A DNA stretch of 12,116 bases from assembly GCA_035544635.1 (NCBI GenBank), contig DATKDQ010000142.1, positions 1 through 12,116 of the forward strand. The letters run 5' to 3'. Position numbers and translations under genes: made by a program. This stretch comes from DATAFT01 sp035544635. GTDB lineage: Bacteria > Acidobacteriota > Thermoanaerobaculia > Multivoradales > Multivoraceae. The notes below the pieces were generated by a model that saw only the letters and a program-made list of their open reading frames with translations, ran no database searches and was not told where the DNA came from. Below, piece by piece: positions 1-6,040 of this stretch (positions are counted from its first letter, which is position 1; the number at the start of each line of letters is the position of its first letter).

Positions 1-1
1 G

Positions 2-1477
2 GACATCGTCGAGCACTTCGAGCGGCGGCTCGAAGCCCTGGAGGGCAAGGCGATGGTGGTGTGCATGAGCCGGCGCATCTGCGTCGAGCTCCACCGCGAG
101 CTGGTGCGCCTGCGGCCGGCGTGGCACGACGAGGACGACGACCGCGGGGCGATCAAGGTGGTGATGACGGGCTCGGCCTCCGACCCGGTGGACTGGCAGT
201 CGCACATCCGCAACAAGCCGCGGCGCGAGGGGCTGGCCAACCGCTTCCGGGACCCGGCCGATCCGCTCCGGATCGTGCTCGTGCGCGACATGTGGCTCAC
301 CGGGTTCGACGCGCCGAGCCTGCACACCATGTACGTGGACAAGCCGATGCGCGGGCACGGGTTGATGCAGGCCATCGCCCGGGTGAACCGCGTCTTCGGG
401 GACAAGCCGGGCGGGCTGGTAGTGGACTACCTGGGGCTCGCCCACGAGCTCAAGGCCGCCCTCGCCACCTACACCGAGAGCGGCGGCACCGGCCGCACGG
501 CGCTCGATCAGGACGAAGCGGTCGCCCTGATGCTCGAGAAGTACGAGATTTGCTGCGGCCTCTTCCATGGCTTCGGCCGCTCGAGGTGGACGACCGGAAC
601 GCCGCAGGAGCGGCTCTCGCTCCTGCCCGCGGCGCAGGAGCACATTCTCGGGCAGGAGAACGGGAAGGAACGCTGCGTGCGGGCGGTGCGCGAGCTGTCC
701 CAGGCCTTCGCGCTGGCGGTGCCTCACCCGGAGTCTCTGCGTATCCGAGACGACGTCGCCTTCTTCCAGGCCGTGCAGTCGGTGCTCGCCAAGCGCGCGC
801 CGGGCGAAGCCCGCCCCGAGGAGGAGCTCGACCACGCAGTCCGCCAGATCATCTCGCGCGCCGTGGCGCCGGAAGGGGTGGTCGACATCTTCGCCGCGGC
901 GGGACTCCAGAGGCCGGACATCTCGATTCTCTCGGACGAGTTCCTGGCCGAGGTGCGCGGCATGCCCCACCGCAACCTCGCCGTCGAGCTGCTGCAGAAG
1001 CTGCTCAAGGGGGAGCTCAGCGCCCGGCGCCGCAAGAACGTCGTCCAGGCACGCTCCTTCGCCGAGATGCTCGAGCAGACGATCCGGCGCTACCAGAACC
1101 GCGCGATCGAGGCGGCGCAGGTGATCGAGGAGCTGATCGCGCTCGCCCGCGACCTGCGCGAGGCCAACGCCCGGGGCGAGAAGCTCCACCTGAGCGAGGA
1201 GGAGCTGGCGTTCTACGACGCGCTCGAGACCAACGACAGCGCGGTCAAGGTGCTCGGCGACGAGACGCTCCGCACCATCGCGCGCGAGCTGGTCGAAACC
1301 GTCCGCGGCAACGTCACGATCGACTGGACCCTGCGCGAGAACGTGCGCGCCCAGCTCCGGGTGTTGGTCAAGCGCATCCTGCGCAAGTACGGCTACCCGC
1401 CCGACAAGCAGGAGAAGGCGACGCAGACGGTGCTCGAGCAGGCGGCGCTCCTGTCGGCGGAATGGGCGGCGGCGTGA
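2..1477 (+). CDS. hsdR: Type I restriction enzyme R subunit, C-terminal part (partial at left edge)
   Basis: The reading frame is open from base 2, so the gene starts outside the window; 491 C-terminal residues are visible of a family usually about 1000 residues long. HsdR is the ATP-dependent translocase and endonuclease subunit of type I restriction-modification complexes, working with HsdM and HsdS on unmethylated foreign DNA. The visible part begins in the second RecA-like helicase lobe (KAMVVCMSRR), followed by the motif V region (VRDMWLTGFDAPSLHTMYVD) and motif VI (QAIARVNR, bases 368-391). The rest is the helical C-terminal domain (DUF3387 type), including the RRRKNVVQARSFAEMLE stretch. 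The nuclease domain and Walker motifs would lie upstream, as would hsdM and hsdS if present. The frame is intact to its TGA stop, with no sign of decay in the visible part. The family call is firm; whether the system is complete cannot be seen. Confidence 0.92.
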   Translation, partial: DIVEHFERRLEALEGKAMVVCMSRRICVELHRELVRLRPAWHDEDDDRGAIKVVMTGSASDPVDWQSHIRNKPRREGLANRFRDPADPLRIVLVRDMWLTGFDAPSLHTMYVDKPMRGHGLMQAIARVNRVFGDKPGGLVVDYLGLAHELKAALATYTESGGTGRTALDQDEAVALMLEKYEICCGLFHGFGRSRWTTGTPQERLSLLPAAQEHILGQENGKERCVRAVRELSQAFALAVPHPESLRIRDDVAFFQAVQSVLAKRAPGEARPEEELDHAVRQIISRAVAPEGVVDIFAAAGLQRPDISILSDEFLAEVRGMPHRNLAVELLQKLLKGELSARRRKNVVQARSFAEMLEQTIRRYQNRAIEAAQVIEELIALARDLREANARGEKLHLSEEELAFYDALETNDSAVKVLGDETLRTIARELVETVRGNVTIDWTLRENVRAQLRVLVKRILRKYGYPPDKQEKATQTVLEQAALLSAEWAAA

Positions 1478-1517
1478 CCGGGGGCGCGCCACGTGCGTCC
1501 ACGTCTTCCGGGGCGCG

Positions 1518-1546
1518 CAGACAAACGGAGCTTCCGGGCGTAGAAT
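1518..1546 (+). promoter_or_regulatory. Putative promoter of the toxin-antitoxin operon, predicting a leaderless mRNA
   Basis: A -35-like CAGACA (1518-1523) is separated by 17 bases from a -10-like TAGAAT (1541-1546, five of six consensus bases). Transcription would be expected to start about seven bases after the -10, at or next to the ATG at 1553. No Shine-Dalgarno sequence lies in front of that ATG, which fits a leaderless message. The hexamers and the spacing are seen in the sequence; promoter activity is inferred. Confidence 0.5.
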
Positions 1547-1552
1547 TTCCAT

Positions 1553-1774
1553 ATGAGTATCGAAGAGCTGGAGGCGGCGGCACTGAAGCTCGATCCGAAG
1601 GCTCGGGCCCGGCTGGCTGAACGACTGCTCGACAGTCTGGAGCAACTGTCACCCGAGGAGAATGCGCGCATCTGGGCGGAAGAGGCGCAGCGCCGTGAGG
1701 GGGCGCTCGATGCGGGTTCGCTCTCCAGCCGTTCAGCGGGCGAGGTGTTTCGCGACGCCCGGGCGCGCACCTAG
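1553..1774 (+). CDS. Addiction-module antitoxin of the Unstab_antitox (TIGR02574) type
   Basis: This 73-residue protein begins MSIEELEAAALKLDPKARAR, followed by LAERLLDSLEQL. This is the typical helical start of the small antitoxins in the 'putative addiction module component' family (PF09720), partners of RelE/ParE toxins. It should bind and neutralise the toxin encoded three bases downstream and probably represses their shared promoter. The N-terminal half is the conserved part. The C-terminal part (GALDAGSLSSRSAGEVFRDA) probably contacts the toxin; related proteins often carry a WxxE-type motif in this region. The ATG is chosen because family members start in exactly this way. There is no ribosome binding site upstream, but a promoter ends six bases before the ATG. 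The family assignment is good from composition, length and neighbour. Confidence 0.85.
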   Translation: MSIEELEAAALKLDPKARARLAERLLDSLEQLSPEENARIWAEEAQRREGALDAGSLSSRSAGEVFRDARART

Positions 1775-1777
1775 GCC

Positions 1778-2068
1778 GTGGGCGTAACGTTCAACGAGCT
1801 CGCCGAGCGCGAGCTGAACGACGCCGCGCAGTACTACGAGCACGAGCAGGCTGGGCTCGGCGCAGCATTCATCGCCGAGATTGAGCGCTGTACCCGCGCT
1901 GTGGTCGAGCATCCGCAGGCGGGGCCGGTGGTTCTGGGCTCGATCCGCCGCCGCCTGTGCTCGCGGTTCCCATACGCCTTGCTCTATACCGTCGCGCGGA
2001 ACGACATCAGGATTCTCGCGGTGATGAATCTCAAGCGCCGGCCCGGCTATTGGGTCGGTCGAACATGA
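1778..2068 (+). CDS. RelE/ParE-family toxin
   Basis: This 96-residue protein starts with GTG three bases after the antitoxin stop, so the two genes are probably translationally coupled. The sequence has the ParE/RelE fold pattern: an N-terminal strand and helix (VTFNELAERELNDAAQYYE), a second helix (LGAAFIAEIERCTRAVVEHP), and a C-terminal sheet with RRRLCSRFPYALLYTV and IRILAVMNLKRRPGYW. The RRxLxxRFPYxLxY block and the terminal KRRPGYW are hallmarks of the ParE-like branch (PF05016). Members of this branch act on DNA gyrase or on mRNA; which target applies here cannot be told from sequence alone. Its TGA overlaps the ATG of the next gene in an ATGA. The gene is full length and looks functional. 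Confidence 0.9.
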   Translation: MGVTFNELAERELNDAAQYYEHEQAGLGAAFIAEIERCTRAVVEHPQAGPVVLGSIRRRLCSRFPYALLYTVARNDIRILAVMNLKRRPGYWVGRT

Positions 2069-2718
2069 GAGCCGTCCTTCTTCTCTCCGCTCTGATCCTC
2101 GCCCTGAGCGGTTGCGGTTCCCCTGCAGAACGGGGCGCCGTCCTCCATGGGATCCCTTCCGACGTGGCAGCGGACGAGCCGTACCTGATCTATCTCCACG
2201 GTCGGATCGTGGAAGAGCAGGGTGTCCGACCGACCCACCCTCGGTTCGGTGTCTACGAGTACGAGGCCATTCTCGCCAGGCTCGCCGAGGGCGGTCTCCA
2301 GGTCACGAGCGAGGTCCGCCCGCCGAACACGGATCCCATCGAGTATGCCCAAACCGTTGCCGGTCAAGTTCAGAGCTGGATCGACGCGGGCGTGCCACCC
2401 GCCCGACGATACTTGGAAGGCAACGTGGAGTGGAAGAAGTATGAAGCTGGTCTCCGCGCGGCGTTGAGTGGTCCCGGTGCCCCTGGCTGCCTCCGGGGTG
2501 GCGCTTGGCGCGTTCACCGGGCGTCGGTTGCGGCGCGTCACCTGACACGCGGTTGTCTCGGGGCGGTCGGCCTGTTCATCCAGGGAAAGCATGACTTCGC
2601 CGCGGCCAGCGAACGTATCCGGGCCACGGAGTGGCCGGGAGTATCGGATTTCGAAGTGATGCGCCCCCCAAGAGAGGAGCAGATGCTGGAGCTGTTCGAG
2701 TCGGCGGCGCTTCGGTAG
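2065..2718 (+). CDS. Predicted lipoprotein, alpha/beta-hydrolase-like, with a possibly frame-disrupted middle
   Basis: The ATG overlaps the ParE stop (ATGA) and is followed by a classic lipoprotein signal, RAVLLLSALILALSGCG, with the lipobox cysteine at residue 16. An in-frame upstream start at 1957 would bury the signal inside the toxin gene and is rejected. Residues about 35-115 (YLIYLHGRIVEEQG, PRFGVYEYEAIL, SEVRPPNTDPIEYA, GVPP) resemble the N-terminal half of small alpha/beta hydrolases. In that type, GVPP is followed by a nucleophile-elbow segment. Here the open frame instead reads ARRYLEGNVEWKKYEAG, with no GxSxG. The +1 frame at 2432-2464 reads GRSMKLVSARR, which resembles the expected segment after the elbow. 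The C-terminal part (IQGKHDFAAASERI through ELFESAALR) is back in the first frame. The gene may be divergent, or damaged by compensating indels. The N-terminal export signal is sure; the function is not. Confidence 0.6.
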   Translation: MRAVLLLSALILALSGCGSPAERGAVLHGIPSDVAADEPYLIYLHGRIVEEQGVRPTHPRFGVYEYEAILARLAEGGLQVTSEVRPPNTDPIEYAQTVAGQVQSWIDAGVPPARRYLEGNVEWKKYEAGLRAALSGPGAPGCLRGGAWRVHRASVAARHLTRGCLGAVGLFIQGKHDFAAASERIRATEWPGVSDFEVMRPPREEQMLELFESAALR

Positions 2719-2751
2719 TGGCCCATAACCTCGCTTCGCTCGGCAACGCTT

Positions 2752-2773
2752 CCTGGGCGCCGCTGGGCTCAGG
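2752..2773 (+). terminator. Hairpin between the lipoprotein gene and the next gene (weak terminator candidate)
   Basis: CCTGGGC (2752-2758) pairs with GCTCAGG (2767-2773) around an eight-base loop, allowing one G-U pair. It lies 33 bases after the lipoprotein stop. No T-tract follows, so intrinsic termination is doubtful. The 2719-2805 gap otherwise holds only the start region of the next gene. Confidence 0.25.
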
Positions 2774-2805
2774 GTCTGTTGGGCCGACGGAAAGGCAATC
2801 CTGCG

Positions 2806-3240
2806 ATGACGTCACGCCAAGCTCTCGCTTTCATTCGTAAGCACGGTGTCGTACTCGAGGCTGCGCGAGGACCGGTCCCGTCGCTTGCCGAGGTCATAGC
2901 TGGCGAGCCTATTCGTGGCAGCTGGTGGTCTCATCCGAAGAGTCGCGAGATCTTCGCCGTGACGCGGGCGATACGCAATAGCGACGATGTCCTCGTTTGT
3001 CGCCTCATCAAGGGTAAGGTCACTCTCGTCCATCGGCGGCTGTGGCCCGCTCTTGTTCGCGCGGCGGGGCGGCTTCCATCGAATCGCCTCGCGCAGGTGC
3101 GCGAGATCCACACCAGCTCGGGGCGCCACGTGACGAAAGAGGTCCCCTTCCCCGACTGGGTTCCGTCGCGCGTGCGCGCAGCCGCCCGAAGACTCTCGGA
3201 GGAAGCGGCGCTCGCAGAGCTCGCCGTCTCGATCGAATAG
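2806..3240 (+). CDS. Conserved hypothetical protein
   Basis: This 144-residue protein begins MTSRQALAFIRKHGVVLEAA. I chose the ATG at 2806 over an in-frame TTG at 2779 because an AAAGG lies ten bases upstream and the conserved-looking sequence starts here. Visible blocks are a short helical start, GPVPSLAEVIAGEPIRGSWW, HPKSREIFAVTRAIRNSDDVLVCRL, KVTLVHRRLWPALV, and a basic tail, VPFPDWVPSRVRAAARRLSEE. There is no signal peptide or membrane segment, so it is probably cytosolic. I have an impression of a similar small protein occurring in unrelated high-GC genomes, but no function is known to me. The Arg/Lys/Trp-rich character would suit nucleic-acid binding, which is only a guess. The gene runs convergently into dinB with 24 bases between the stops. 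Confidence 0.75.
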   Translation: MTSRQALAFIRKHGVVLEAARGPVPSLAEVIAGEPIRGSWWSHPKSREIFAVTRAIRNSDDVLVCRLIKGKVTLVHRRLWPALVRAAGRLPSNRLAQVREIHTSSGRHVTKEVPFPDWVPSRVRAAARRLSEEAALAELAVSIE

Positions 3241-3264
3241 CGAAGCAGGAGCGGCCCGAGAATC

Positions 3265-4539
3265 TCAGAGCTGACGGTCGCGCCCCAGGCGGCGACCGCT
3301 CGCTACGCCGATCGCGTCGTAGCCGAACCTGGCCCGGATGGCGTCGACCGCCTCGTTGCGGCGCCGGTCGCCGCCGAAGAGCTCGAGCTGCCCATCGAAG
3401 CGGCCGAGGTTCGAGAGCGCCACGCCGAGCAGGCGAATCGGCGTCCGGCGGCGGCCGCGCGCGGCGTGATAGAGCTCGCGCAGCACCGGAAAGAGCTCGA
3501 GCTCGGAGCTCGTGGGGTCGATCGTGCGTGACCGCGAGATCGTCTCGAAGTCGGCGTAGCGGAGCTTCAGCGTCACGGTGCGCGCCTCGACGCCGCGCTG
3601 GCGTACGCGCCAGCAGACCCGCTCGCAGAGCGAGGCGAGCCGCGCCTCGATCACAGCGGGGTCGCTCACGTCGCGCCGGAAGGTGCGCTCGTTCGAGAGG
3701 CTGCCGGCGGCCTCGCCCTCGACGTCGTGCTCCTTGAACGCGGGCCGGTCGCGGCTGAGATCCGCCGAGCCGCCGCCCGAGGCGCCCGCGCGCACCTGCT
3801 CGGCCCAGCTCCCGAACACGCCGCGCAACGCGTCGAGCGGAGCCGCGGCGACCTCGCCCAGGGTGGCGAGGCCGAGCGTGGCGAGCTTCGCCTCGGCCAC
3901 CGGGCCGATCCCCGGCAGGCGCCGCACCGGCAGCGGCGCGAGCGTCGCCGCTTCCTCCCCCGCCGCCACCAGCAGCACGCCGGCGGGCTTGGCGAGCCCG
4001 CTCGCCACCTTGGCCATCGACCGGCTGGCGGCGATGCCCGCGCTCGCCGGCAGCCCGAGCTCGCAGCGGAGGGTCGCCGTCATCCCGCGCACGACGTCGA
4101 GGATGACGAGATCGTCGGAGACGGCTTGCTCCGAGAGCGGTTCCTCGGGGGCCGACCCACGCCGCGCCCGCTCGCGGCGGTACATGCGCTCGCATCCCGC
4201 GAAGTCCATGTACAGCTCGTCGATCGAGGCCACCTGCACCACGGGCGAGTAGCGCCGCGCGATCTCGCGCACCGCGCGCGCGTAGGGCTCGTAGGTGTCG
4301 AGCCGGGTCGGCAGATACACGGCGTGCGGCGCCAGCTTCGCCGCGGCGACCAGCGACATGCCGGAGCGCACGCCGAGCGGCCGCACCTCGTAGCTGCATG
4401 ACGTCACCACGCCGCGCTCGCCCGGACGGCCACCGACGATGACGGGCCTGCCTTCGAGCGACCGATCGAGCACGCGCTCGACCGAAACGAAGAAGGTGTC
4501 GAGATCGAGGCAGCAGATGCGCGGGCTGGCAGCGCTCAC
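3265..4539 (-). CDS. dinB: DNA polymerase IV (Y-family, DinB type)
   Basis: This 424-residue error-prone translesion polymerase is preferably started at the GTG at 4539, which has a GAAGG ten bases upstream. A GTG at 4560 and an ATG at 4623 are in frame but add non-conserved residues. The palm has the catalytic DLDTFF motif (Asp12, with Phe17 at the steric-gate position) and SIDELYMDF (Asp107/Glu108). The fingers contain GVVTSCSYEVRPLGVRSGM. The thumb has a helix-hairpin-helix LPGIGP (208-213), and the little finger carries LRYADFETISRSRTI. Near the C-terminus QLELF (384-388) fits the beta-clamp binding motif. After SIDELYMDFAGCERMY there are roughly 20 more residues than usual (RRERARRGSAPEEPLSEQAV). 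The gene follows the nitroreductase-like gene so closely that the two are probably co-transcribed; the start codon lies 16-18 bases downstream of the upstream gene's stop codon. All catalytic residues are present. Confidence 0.93.
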   Translation of the reverse strand: MSAASPRICCLDLDTFFVSVERVLDRSLEGRPVIVGGRPGERGVVTSCSYEVRPLGVRSGMSLVAAAKLAPHAVYLPTRLDTYEPYARAVREIARRYSPVVQVASIDELYMDFAGCERMYRRERARRGSAPEEPLSEQAVSDDLVILDVVRGMTATLRCELGLPASAGIAASRSMAKVASGLAKPAGVLLVAAGEEAATLAPLPVRRLPGIGPVAEAKLATLGLATLGEVAAAPLDALRGVFGSWAEQVRAGASGGGSADLSRDRPAFKEHDVEGEAAGSLSNERTFRRDVSDPAVIEARLASLCERVCWRVRQRGVEARTVTLKLRYADFETISRSRTIDPTSSELELFPVLRELYHAARGRRRTPIRLLGVALSNLGRFDGQLELFGGDRRRNEAVDAIRARFGYDAIGVASGRRLGRDRQL

Positions 4540-4552
4540 GCGTCGAGCACCT

Positions 4553-5008
4553 TCATTCACCCCGCGGCGCGGGCTCGAGCTCGACGACCGGGATCTCCCG
4601 CGTCGTGCGGCGCTGGTACTCATCGTAGTCCTTGTAGAGCGCCGTCAGCCGCGGCCACAGCTCGGCCCGCCGCTCCGGGCTCGCCGTTCGCGCCAGCATG
4701 CGCTTGCGCGCCGGCCCCACCTGGATCTCGACCTCCGGGTGGCCCAGAAGGTTCAGATACCAGTCGGGATGCTTGTCCGATCCGCCGTAGGACGCCACCA
4801 GCGCGTAGCCACGATCGGTCCGCAGGTAGAGCAGCGGCTGCGTGCGCCGCCGGCCGCTCTTGCGCCCGACGGTGGTCAGGAGCAGGATCGGCACTCCGAT
4901 CCAGCCGCCCACCCAGCCGCCCGTCAGCCGATAGAGCGCCGTGTGCATGGCGGTCATGCTGCGGAACACCTGGTGCTGCGCGGTTCCCTTCTCGGGCTTC
5001 GGGGCCAT
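4553..5008 (-). CDS. Deazaflavin (F420)-type nitroreductase-family protein (Ddn/DUF385)
   Basis: This 151-residue protein matches the small split-barrel reductases named after mycobacterial Ddn (PF04075, TIGR00026), which use the deazaflavin cofactor F420. The diagnostic stretch is TTVGRKSGRRRTQPLLY (45-61), followed by YALVASYGGSDKHPDWYLNL (68-87), GHPEVEIQVG and a C-terminal YKDYDEYQRRTTREIPVV. These segments form the barrel and the cofactor cleft in this family. The substrate cannot be predicted. The ATG is preceded by GGGAGG with a five-base gap, a strong ribosome binding site. A TATCAT (5050-5045 on this strand) could be a -10 box, but I see no good -35. It is the first gene of a likely pair with dinB. 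Whether the host makes F420 cannot be judged from this window; some relatives bind heme or flavin instead. Confidence 0.88.
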   Translation of the reverse strand: MAPKPEKGTAQHQVFRSMTAMHTALYRLTGGWVGGWIGVPILLLTTVGRKSGRRRTQPLLYLRTDRGYALVASYGGSDKHPDWYLNLLGHPEVEIQVGPARKRMLARTASPERRAELWPRLTALYKDYDEYQRRTTREIPVVELEPAPRGE

Positions 5009-5058
5009 GGCGACCTCCCACGCTCGGTCGAGGATCGGAGCTCGATGATACGCGCGAC

Positions 5059-5895
5059 TCAGTGCGCCGCCGGCGGCGACACCCCGAGAGAGCGCAAGCT
5101 CTCATCGAGATCGTCGACTCGGCTCCTGAGGTCGGCGACCCTACCGACCCAGCGCGGGTCGAGGCGCGAGGGCATGTCCCAGAGCAGCGAGCCGTCGGCG
5201 CCGTAGGCCTGGATCGCCCAAGCTTCCACGGCCAGCGAGGCTCGCGGCTGCGTGCGCCAGCTCAGATGCGTTCGAGCGCTTCGACTCTCCCCCGGCGCGA
5301 GGGCCGGCTCGAACGCGACGCGGCAGCCGCCCGACTGGAGGACCGCCCTTCCGTCCTGCTCCACCAACCGGCAATCGAGGAACAGCTCGTGCAATCTGCG
5401 ATCGCTCGCGTTGCGGATCGTGAGATCGATCCAGCTCGCTCCGGTATCCACGCTCATCCAGTAGCACGCGTCGAGCACCTCGATGCTCGCGAGCATCCTG
5501 CGGTCGGAGGCCGCCGTGGCCTCCTCGGCGGCGAGCTGGGCGAGCACGACGTTCATCTCGTCGACCTTCGTTGCGGCCGCGGCCGAGAGCAGCTCCCGAT
5601 AGGCGAGGCCATCCAGCGGGGCGAGGATCTCCGCCTCCAGCCTCCGGTCCTTCGGCCCCAGGCTCTGGTACTTGAGCTCGCGGCTTGCGATCAGGTCGCG
5701 CGCCGCGTCACCCACCAGGACGTCGATGGCCTGCTCCAGCGCCGCGGCCTCGGCGCCGGAGAGCCGGAGCTCGCGCACCATGCGCTCGTAGCTGCCATGA
5801 AGCTCGATCAAGGAGCTCGCGTCGAGCGTCGGCTCGCGCTGGGAGGCCCAACAGATCGAGATCCCGACTGCCGCCAGCACCAGCTTGCCGCGCAT
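5059..5895 (-). CDS. Exported protein of unknown function, paralogue of the upstream gene
   Basis: This 278-residue protein starts at the ATG at 5895, which has GGGAGG five bases upstream; the longer frame to 5967 lacks such a site. It begins MRGKLVLAAVGISICWAS, a short signal-like segment whose cysteine is preceded by Ile and so does not make a proper lipobox. The mature part has an N-terminal helical region (SLIELHGSYERMVRELRLSG, AIDVLVGDAARDLIASRE), a long alanine-rich helix (about 120-155), and a C-terminal beta region. The beta region contains WIDLTIRNASDRRLHELFLD, CRLVEQDGRA and GGCRVAFEP, giving two cysteines that could pair. The end (VADLRSRVDDLDESLRSLGV) looks like a short coiled coil. 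It shares this whole layout with the gene at 6041-6880 and clearly arose by tandem duplication. I do not recognise a function. The extracytoplasmic location is inferred. Confidence 0.8.
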   Translation of the reverse strand: MRGKLVLAAVGISICWASQREPTLDASSLIELHGSYERMVRELRLSGAEAAALEQAIDVLVGDAARDLIASRELKYQSLGPKDRRLEAEILAPLDGLAYRELLSAAAATKVDEMNVVLAQLAAEEATAASDRRMLASIEVLDACYWMSVDTGASWIDLTIRNASDRRLHELFLDCRLVEQDGRAVLQSGGCRVAFEPALAPGESRSARTHLSWRTQPRASLAVEAWAIQAYGADGSLLWDMPSRLDPRWVGRVADLRSRVDDLDESLRSLGVSPPAAH

Positions 5896-5953
5896 CACCG
5901 CCTCCCACGAACGGTGCCCGCTCCGGGCACAACAGATTCGAACAGGAAGCGAG

Positions 5954-5983
5954 ATTGTAACGCCCACGTCAGCGGTTCGTCAG
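5954..5983 (-). promoter_or_regulatory. Putative sigma70-like promoter for the exported paralogue gene
   Basis: On the - strand, CTGACG (5983-5978) and TACAAT (5959-5954, five of six consensus bases) are separated by 18 bases. Transcription would start near 5947, leaving a leader of about 50 bases before the ATG at 5895. This would let the second paralogue be expressed separately from the first. It is inferred from sequence similarity to the consensus. Confidence 0.45.
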
Positions 5984-6014
5984 GGCCCCGCAATGGCGCA
6001 GGCCCCGCAATGGC
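5984..6014. repeat. 14-base direct repeat between the two paralogues
   Basis: GGCCCCGCAATGGC occurs at 5984-5997 and again at 6001-6014, a period of 17. The pair sits between the stop of the first paralogue and the putative promoter of the second. It could be a regulator site or a slippage duplication. Confidence 0.7.
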
Positions 6015-6040
6015 CGCGGTCCGGGGCGCGGGGGAGGCGA

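Noticed and set aside
61..1620. A long open frame overlapping hsdR in another frame.
   Set aside because: It is a GC-driven shadow rich in Arg, Ala, Gly and Pro with no family resemblance; the hsdR frame has clear helicase motifs.
2721..2784. A possible integron attC site: GCCCATAAC at one end and GTTGGGC at the other, 64 bases, between small cassette-like genes.
   Set aside because: The left end does not fit RYYYAAC without an insertion, the inner L boxes are not complementary, and no second such site is found after the other small genes.
3020..4399. A long - strand frame overlapping dinB.
   Set aside because: It is a low-complexity Arg/Ala-rich shadow; dinB in the other frame has all polymerase motifs.
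5065..5078. Perfect GC palindrome CGCCGCCGGCGGCG at the end of the exported paralogue gene.
   Set aside because: It lies in codons for Pro, Ala and Ala, has no loop or T-tract, and is expected by chance in such GC-rich coding sequence.
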